Source: Salinimicrobium terrae DSM 17865 (lineage in GTDB: Bacteria > Bacteroidota > Bacteroidia > Flavobacteriales > Flavobacteriaceae). From it: a stretch of 53,239 nt of DNA. The stretch lies in NCBI RefSeq assembly GCF_000424665.1, contig NZ_AUKI01000020.1, positions 287,644 to 340,882 of the forward strand. Direction: 5' to 3'. Positions within the stretch are counted from its first letter, which is position 1, and each line of letters begins with the position of its first letter. The position numbers were made by a program, and so were the translations under genes. The notes under the pieces were generated by a model. It saw nothing but the letters and a program-made list of their open reading frames with translations, did not search any database and was not told the origin of the DNA. Of the stretch, positions 48,932 to 53,239 are shown piece after piece.

Positions 48932-50074
48932 ATGGCCAGGTCCCGTGTACAACTGAAGGAAAAATTGAAAAATGCCCTCTCCCGGGCAGAAGAGCTGTTT
49001 ACTGAAAAAAGGATTAGCTTTAAAAAGCGGTTCGATCTCCTTGAGCCTTTAAAAATAATGCCTTTCCGTGGCTTTGGAAATGAAAATTACGTTTTTATCA
49101 AAGGTCGCGTGATGGAGGAGCAGAAAATTTCAGATCAACCCAAAGATCAGTCCGTCGCTGGCCATCTCAAAGATACTTTCAGGAGATATGAGACAGATGA
49201 AATCCCTCATATTAAAATTAAAGCTTCATTTAACGGAAAGAATATCAAAACAAAAACCGATTCAGAAGGGTATTTTGAAGTCGAGTTTAGGTTTGATGAA
49301 CCCATTGATTACCGAAAAGCCGGGAAAAAAGTACAGCTTGAACTTCTGGAAACAAAATCTGAAGACGACTACAAGACGGCTGAAGGCCAGATCTTCGTGC
49401 CGGGAGAAAACCCAGAATTTGGTGTGATATCTGACATTGATGATACGATAATGATCTCCCGGATCAACCACTTTTTCGAAAAGCTGAAGTTAATGCTGTT
49501 GCAGGACGCATCGGACAGGACACCTTTTCCCGGGATTGGTGCTTTTCTCCACGCTTTAAAACTGGGACGTGACGGAAAGGGAAATAATCCTGTTTTTTAT
49601 GTTTCGGGAAGCGAGTGGAATCTTTATGATCTCCTGGTGAATTTCATGGAGTATCACGACATTCCCGCAGGACCTTTACTGCTAAAGGACAAAGGCTCGG
49701 GTTTAGATAAGGGGAAACTGGAAACAGGAGACGAGCAATACAAACAGCAAAAGATAAAACACATCCTGGACACCTATCCCGAGCAAAAATTTATTTGCAT
49801 TGGTGACAGCGGCCAGGAGGACGCCGAGATCTACCAAAGGATCGAGCAACAATATCCAAACCGGCTTTTGGCAATTTATATTAGAGACGTCACAAAAGAT
49901 AAACGCGACCGGGAGATAAAACAAATAAAAGGAAAGGTGGAAGAAGGAGATACAGAAATGAAACTCCTTGAGGAAACATTCTCTGCCGCGCGACACGCAC
50001 TGGGAATGGGTTGGATCAATAAAGACCAGCTCGATTCCATTAGGAAAAGTTGTGAAGAGGATGCCAAAGACTAA
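48932..50074 (+). CDS. App1/DUF2183 family phosphatase
   Basis: 380 residues. An N-terminal region (1-160) has a charged helix and a beta-sandwich (IKIKASFNGKNIKTKTDSEGYFEVEFRFDEPI). The HAD-type domain starts at about 165 with GVISDIDDTIM, in which DIDDT is the catalytic DxDxT, then PGIGAFLHAL, FYVSGSEWNLYDLLVNFM, and FICIGDSGQEDAEIYQRI. The App1 family has phosphatidate phosphatase activity in yeast. Here a lipid or phosphate ester substrate is likely. No signal peptide is seen, and neighbours do not refine the role. Confidence 0.87.
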   Translation: MARSRVQLKEKLKNALSRAEELFTEKRISFKKRFDLLEPLKIMPFRGFGNENYVFIKGRVMEEQKISDQPKDQSVAGHLKDTFRRYETDEIPHIKIKASFNGKNIKTKTDSEGYFEVEFRFDEPIDYRKAGKKVQLELLETKSEDDYKTAEGQIFVPGENPEFGVISDIDDTIMISRINHFFEKLKLMLLQDASDRTPFPGIGAFLHALKLGRDGKGNNPVFYVSGSEWNLYDLLVNFMEYHDIPAGPLLLKDKGSGLDKGKLETGDEQYKQQKIKHILDTYPEQKFICIGDSGQEDAEIYQRIEQQYPNRLLAIYIRDVTKDKRDREIKQIKGKVEEGDTEMKLLEETFSAARHALGMGWINKDQLDSIRKSCEEDAKD

Positions 50075-50154
50075 AATATTGAATGTTGGACATCAATTTT
50101 GATTTGGGGATACAATGTAGGATAAGCTTTACCTTATACTTTTTCCTGTGAGCC

Positions 50155-50255
50155 AATTATAGTTTTGTTATAATTAACTTCAGCAGGGTTTGGAATATTT
50201 CAGGATTTGATCAAGCTTCTGTGCTTTCAGAAGCAGGAAAAAACGCACTTTTTCC
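50155..50255. promoter_or_regulatory. Three consecutive hairpins upstream of the tyrosine recombinase
   Basis: AATTATA/TATAATT (50155-50161 and 50169-50175), GCTTCTG/CAGAAGC (50215-50221 and 50228-50234) and GGAAAAA/TTTTTCC (50236-50242 and 50249-50255). Each is a perfect 7-bp inverted repeat, all within 100 bases. They may form the leader, an attachment site or recombinase-binding region. No TAnnTTTG box was found. Confidence 0.45.
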
Positions 50256-50294
50256 GAAGCTGTTTTAGATTATATTTATCTAAAAATCAGCAAT

Positions 50295-51473
50295 ATGAAA
50301 AAAGTCAGCCTCACTCCATTCCTTGACGGGAATGAGTGGCAAATAGCTATACGCTTCGAATTCCATTCCGAAATTAAGGCTGTGCTTAAAGAGCAAAAAA
50401 ATGTAAAGTGGTCCTCTACCCAATCCTGTTACTACACAGGTAATTCGGAAGAAAACAAGCACCTACTCTACACGAGTTTAAGGGCCAACAACATCAATAT
50501 TGATGATAATGCTTTGCAAAATCTTAATTTCCCACAGAAGGAAAGGTCACGACCAACCCCACAGTTCAGCCGGGGTCAAAAGAAAATCCTGCATGAATAC
50601 GTGGCTTACTTACGTGGACAGCGACTTAGTGCCAGCAGTGTAAGGACTTATTATAATTTTATCCTGAAGCTGGTAGACTTCATTGGTGAAAAACCTGTTT
50701 CTGAACTTATCCACAGGGATATTGAGCTTTTTATTGAGCAGCGTATTGCTTCAGAAAACTATGCGCTTAGCACTCACAGGCAATGTATTAGTGCTATCAA
50801 ACATTTCCTGGAGCTTTATGATTGCGGGAGTATTGAACCTAATGATATGAAGCGACCTAAAAAGAGCAGATACTTACCTACTGTGTTATCGAAAGAAGAA
50901 GTGATTTCCCTGTTGCGGGCCACCCGAAACCTGAAGCACCGGGCTATCCTGGCGATGATCTACTCGGGCGGCTTACGAATTGGGGAACTCCTGGAGTTAA
51001 AACTTGCCAGAATCGACATTCTACGGCGGCAAATCATGATCAAGAATTCCAAAGGACGCAAGGACCGCGTGGTAGTTTTGGCTGAAAGTATGCTGCCGTT
51101 GCTGAATAATTATCTTACCACCTACACCCCGCAAATATATTTTGCCGAAGGCCAGGGCGGTGGAGTGTACAGTGCCCAAAGCATTCGCGCCTTTCTACAG
51201 GAATCCTGCCGGCGCGCAGGGATCAATAAGAAAATCACCCCACACACATTGAGGCATTCTTATGCCACGCACATGCTTGAGAATGGAATAGACCTGCGTT
51301 ATATCCAGGAGTTGCTTGGGCATTCTAAACCTGAAACTACGATGATCTACACCCATGTCTCCCGCAAAGACATTTTAAAGATAGAGAGCCCATTGGATGT
51401 CACCGTTAAGGAGATGATGCATTCTGATAAAAGTCATGAAAACATGTTGTTATCCCGCAAATTTAACAGATAA
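50295..51473 (+). CDS. Tyrosine recombinase, IntI/Xer-like
   Basis: 392 residues. An unusual N-terminal extension of about 90 residues precedes a SAM-like core-binding domain (about 95-180, KKILHEYVAYLRGQRLSASSVRTYYNFILKL). The catalytic domain has Arg228 (SGGLRIGELLEL), Lys253 (SKGRKD), His317-x-x-Arg320 (HTLRHSYATHML), His343 (LGHSKPETT) and Tyr352 (TTMIYTHV). The ending TTMIYTHV..SPLD is like integron integrases; the extra helix typical of IntI appears to be absent. The gene starts a region with short repeats and a small membrane ORF. It could be an integron-like integrase or an unusual chromosomal recombinase. Confidence 0.9.
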   Translation: MKKVSLTPFLDGNEWQIAIRFEFHSEIKAVLKEQKNVKWSSTQSCYYTGNSEENKHLLYTSLRANNINIDDNALQNLNFPQKERSRPTPQFSRGQKKILHEYVAYLRGQRLSASSVRTYYNFILKLVDFIGEKPVSELIHRDIELFIEQRIASENYALSTHRQCISAIKHFLELYDCGSIEPNDMKRPKKSRYLPTVLSKEEVISLLRATRNLKHRAILAMIYSGGLRIGELLELKLARIDILRRQIMIKNSKGRKDRVVVLAESMLPLLNNYLTTYTPQIYFAEGQGGGVYSAQSIRAFLQESCRRAGINKKITPHTLRHSYATHMLENGIDLRYIQELLGHSKPETTMIYTHVSRKDILKIESPLDVTVKEMMHSDKSHENMLLSRKFNR

Positions 51474-51492
51474 AAAACTATATTCGTTTTGA

Positions 51493-51513
51493 TATAACCA
51501 GTTACCAAAAATG
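51493..51513 (+). repeat. Inverted recombination-site-like repeat, left copy
   Basis: TATAACC, A, then GTTACCAAAAATG. The reverse complement of the copy at 52011-52030 reads ...TATACGTTGTTACCAAATG. It also lies inside an imperfect larger hairpin (TTCGTTT at 51483-51489 with AAACGAA at 51522-51528), with one unpaired T extending it. It looks like one half of an attC-like site. Confidence 0.5.
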
Positions 51514-51530
51514 CCGCTGACAAACGAAAC

Positions 51531-51701
51531 GTGATAATAAAAAATCTAATTTACATTCTTGGATTAATTCTGTTGTTCATTACAATGCTATTTCAAGTAT
51601 TTAGCACGAATGATAATTCACTAAAATTGATTTATTCAGCTTTTGGTTTAGTTTTTATGGTTTTAATATTTCTCTCTTATAAACATAAAAAGCCATTTTA
51701 A
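51531..51701 (+). CDS. 56-residue two-helix membrane protein, possible cassette gene
   Basis: A GTG start at 51531 leads to VIIKNLIYILGLILLFITML and so on, with hydrophobic helices at about 4-24 and 33-49 and a basic end KHKKPF. It is not part of any longer frame. It lies right after the left recombination-site-like repeat, as a cassette gene would. No homologue is recognised; such short membrane proteins are common cassette products. Confidence 0.5.
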   Translation: MIIKNLIYILGLILLFITMLFQVFSTNDNSLKLIYSAFGLVFMVLIFLSYKHKKPF

Positions 51702-51730
51702 AATTGGATACTGATAGAAATTTAGCCGAT

Positions 51731-52010
51731 CTCTAAAATGTCTTTTTTTGGTAGTAAGAAAAATTGAATTTTAAATGGTAAAATAGGAACGGACTTCTCA
51801 CTCAGGCGGAAAAAAAAGAAGAGCTGAAAATATCATTTTTGAGAGGTAAGAAAATCTAAGTTTTAGAAAGAAAGAAATACAGCGGACTTTCTCACTCAAG
51901 CGGAGAAAAACCGGACGTGAAAAAGCCTTTTTTGAGAGGTAATAAAATTTAAACTTTAAAAGCATAACCCGCGGATTTAAAAGCGAAGCGGCTCACTCGG
52001 GCGGGCGGCA
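51731..52010. repeat. Three degenerate tandem repeats of about 93 bp
   Basis: The unit starts near an AAAATrTCATTTTTGAGAGG word, then GTAAgAAAATct, then ends with GCGGACTTTCTCACTCA-GCGGA. The word TGAGAGG or its variant recurs at 51749, 51840 and 51933, and CTCACTC at 51797, 51891 and 51992. The spacing is 91-101. No coding sequence is seen in the repeats. Confidence 0.55.
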
Positions 52011-52030
52011 CATTTGGTAACAACGTATAA
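52011..52030 (-). repeat. Inverted recombination-site-like repeat, right copy
   Basis: CATTTGGTAACAACGTATAA is the reverse complement of the left copy in its main part (GTTACCAAA..TG). It faces the left copy across 500 bases and is followed at once by the IS110-like element. It looks like the left half of a second attC-like hairpin whose other half is cut away by the insertion. Confidence 0.5.
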
Positions 52031-52062
52031 AAACAAAGAACTGAGTTAAAAAACAAGGTTCT

Positions 52063-53028
52063 CTAAGCTAATTTCGAAACAAAATTTTCCTGGTAAGGCA
52101 AACCTGATTTTGCAATTGCAAATGCCTGCTTGAGTAATTTATTACATACAGCGATTAGAGCCAGTTTTTTACTTTTCCCTTTTGCTATAATTCTTTCATA
52201 GATCTCCCTGCAGGCTTTGTTGTGTTTACTAGCTGAAAAACTGCACATAAACAAAAGGTTTCTGAGCTTTGTATTGCCTATTTTGGTTATTCGGCTTCGA
52301 CCCCTCACGCTGCTTCCTGATTGGCGTAGTGTAGGAGTAATTCCGGTGTAGCTACAGAGTTGGCTGGCGTTTTCAAAGTTGGAAAAACCATCAGTCAAAA
52401 CGATTAACATAATAGCAGTTTTTTTGCCTAAACCCGGAATGCTTTTAAGTAGAGTTAACTGTTTCTGTTGTTCTTCTTTAACGATCTCCAATAGGCGGTC
52501 CTCTAGGATCTGGATTTCTTTCTGCACGGCTTTTAGAGAGCGGTTTAAAGAATGATATACTGTTTTAGATGGTTTTCCCAGGGTTTTCTCTCCATGCAGC
52601 TTATTCTTGATAGCTGTGCTTTGTTTTAAGTAAGTATCGATCAGGCGCAGGAGCTGTAGGCATTCTGCCTGGTTCTTGTCTCTTGCAGTATATAATGGAA
52701 CCTCATTTACCGTGGCATATTCACAGATAGCTTTAGCATCAGATTTATCTGTTTTTACCTTAGATAATTTCATTTGAATAAATCTCTTAACTGACAGCGG
52801 ATTTACAACGGAGACCATTACACCTTGTTCATAAAGGAATTGAGCCAGCCGGTAGTGATAATACCCTGTAGCCTCCATTACAACTAAGGCATCACCAGGA
52901 AGTGCTTTCTGAAAAGCTTTGAATCCCTTAGCATCATTCTTGAACTGAGAATGATTTCCTTTAGAGTCCACAACATCAAATACATTCTTACTGATGTCTA
53001 CTCCATAAATTTGGTTACATTTATTCAT
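52063..53028 (-). CDS. IS110 family transposase (DEDD type)
   Basis: 321 residues. The RuvC-like N-terminal domain has Asp11 (YGVDISKN), Glu52 (VVMEATGYY), Asp94 and Asp97 (KTDKSDAKA), the four DEDD acidic residues. The C-terminal Tnp_20 domain has SIPGLGKKTAIMLI, SYTGITPTLRQSGSSVRGRSRITKIGNTKLR and the Ser at 237-240 that forms the covalent link. Length and layout are typical; the gene looks intact. It uses a bridge RNA (or seekRNA) to choose target sites. Confidence 0.95.
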   Translation of the reverse strand: MNKCNQIYGVDISKNVFDVVDSKGNHSQFKNDAKGFKAFQKALPGDALVVMEATGYYHYRLAQFLYEQGVMVSVVNPLSVKRFIQMKLSKVKTDKSDAKAICEYATVNEVPLYTARDKNQAECLQLLRLIDTYLKQSTAIKNKLHGEKTLGKPSKTVYHSLNRSLKAVQKEIQILEDRLLEIVKEEQQKQLTLLKSIPGLGKKTAIMLIVLTDGFSNFENASQLCSYTGITPTLRQSGSSVRGRSRITKIGNTKLRNLLFMCSFSASKHNKACREIYERIIAKGKSKKLALIAVCNKLLKQAFAIAKSGLPYQENFVSKLA

Positions 53029-53200
53029 AGATACTTGATTTGGAAAGGACGCCTACTTTGCTTTCAACATCTTAAAAACGAGATCAAAGTCTCATAGAAC
53101 TGAACGAAATTGAAGTAGAAAAGAGAGGGGGTTTTCAATGTTTACGGATTTAATATTCCTATGCTTAACATAACCTTACTCCTCTCTTTTGTTCTTTCTG
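53029..53200 (-). ncRNA. Candidate IS110 bridge RNA region
   Basis: The non-coding flank upstream of the transposase contains stems expected of a bridge RNA: AAAAGAGAGG at 53119-53128 with CCTCTCTTTT at 53181-53190 (perfect 10 bp), enclosing ATGTT (53138-53142) and AACAT (53167-53171) with a loop in the middle. Next comes ACTTTG (53055-53060) with CAAAGT (53085-53090) around a 24-base loop. The boundaries are guesses; the target- and donor-binding loops should match the DNA at the insertion ends. Confidence 0.45.
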
Positions 53201-53239
53201 ATTAGTTAGTAAAAGTTAAGAAATCAAACTTAAGATGCT

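Larger units (their letters stand above)
52031..53239 (-). mobile_element. IS110 family insertion element (right part beyond window)
   Basis: A DEDD transposase gene is preceded on its 5' side by at least 211 bases of non-coding sequence and followed by only about 30. The long upstream flank is the IS110-group arrangement rather than the IS1111-group one. A hairpin AGAAC/GTTCT (52037-52041 and 52058-52062) lies next to the stop codon. The exact ends are not determined; the left end may lie beyond 53239. Confidence 0.75.

Overview
This 53 kb window looks like chromosomal DNA of a marine-type member of the Flavobacteriaceae (Bacteroidota). The basis is gene content and style: GldI and other lipoproteins with short signal peptides, methylmalonyl-CoA mutase in two subunits, DUF3810 and DUF5683 proteins, M48 and rhomboid proteases, and promoters with the Bacteroidota -7 box TAnnTTTG in place of sigma70-type boxes. 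I cannot name the species from the sequence alone.

Left edge (1-870): the start of a Bacteroidota-type tyrosine integrase runs off the window just downstream of a tRNA-Pro(TGG), so a genomic island probably begins here. A broken, duplicated piece of the tRNA lies on the other side. 870-3968 is a minus-strand cluster of two YceI proteins, a DsbA/FrnE thiol oxidoreductase, a small Rossmann-like protein and a Crp/Fnr regulator. A perfect CRP-type palindrome sits in front of its main promoter. 4313-17618 is a mainly housekeeping plus-strand run: PQQ-type sugar dehydrogenase with cytochrome c, uridine kinase, a FtsB-like protein, methylmalonyl-CoA mutase, M23 protein, dienoyl-CoA reductase-like SDR, then parA-parB-DUF5683-dapB-lepB-wbqC.

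17607-23867 is a minus-strand block: EEP nuclease/phosphatase, two rhomboids, mutL, a small membrane protein, ribH and a TPR protein. 24006-37189 holds recF-lipoprotein-dciA, pcm, ndk, nrnA-gldI-cyclophilin/FKBP, pepD, DUF3810 and two amidohydrolase-like exported proteins. 37902-39950 is a repeat-rich zone: a TrmH-type methyltransferase, a DUF559 endonuclease-like gene embedded in copies of a GC-rich palindromic repeat, and a tandem array of about 170 bp units. 39953-45192 carries an M48 protease, relA/spoT, fur and purA. 45436-48769 is a cluster of small membrane proteins and lipoproteins with a winged-helix regulator; two copies of a palindromic operator-like site precede it and the next gene.

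The right end (50295-53239) is the most interesting part. A tyrosine recombinase with IntI/Xer-like sequence is followed by a roughly 540 bp unit bounded by inverted GTTACCAAA-type repeats. That unit holds a 56-residue two-helix membrane protein and three degenerate repeats of about 93 bp. Beyond it an IS110-family element seems to have inserted inside the next recombination-site-like sequence. I read this as a possible integron-like cassette array of Bacteroidota with an IS110 element, and perhaps its bridge RNA, sitting in a cassette site. This is inference and needs checking beyond the right edge.
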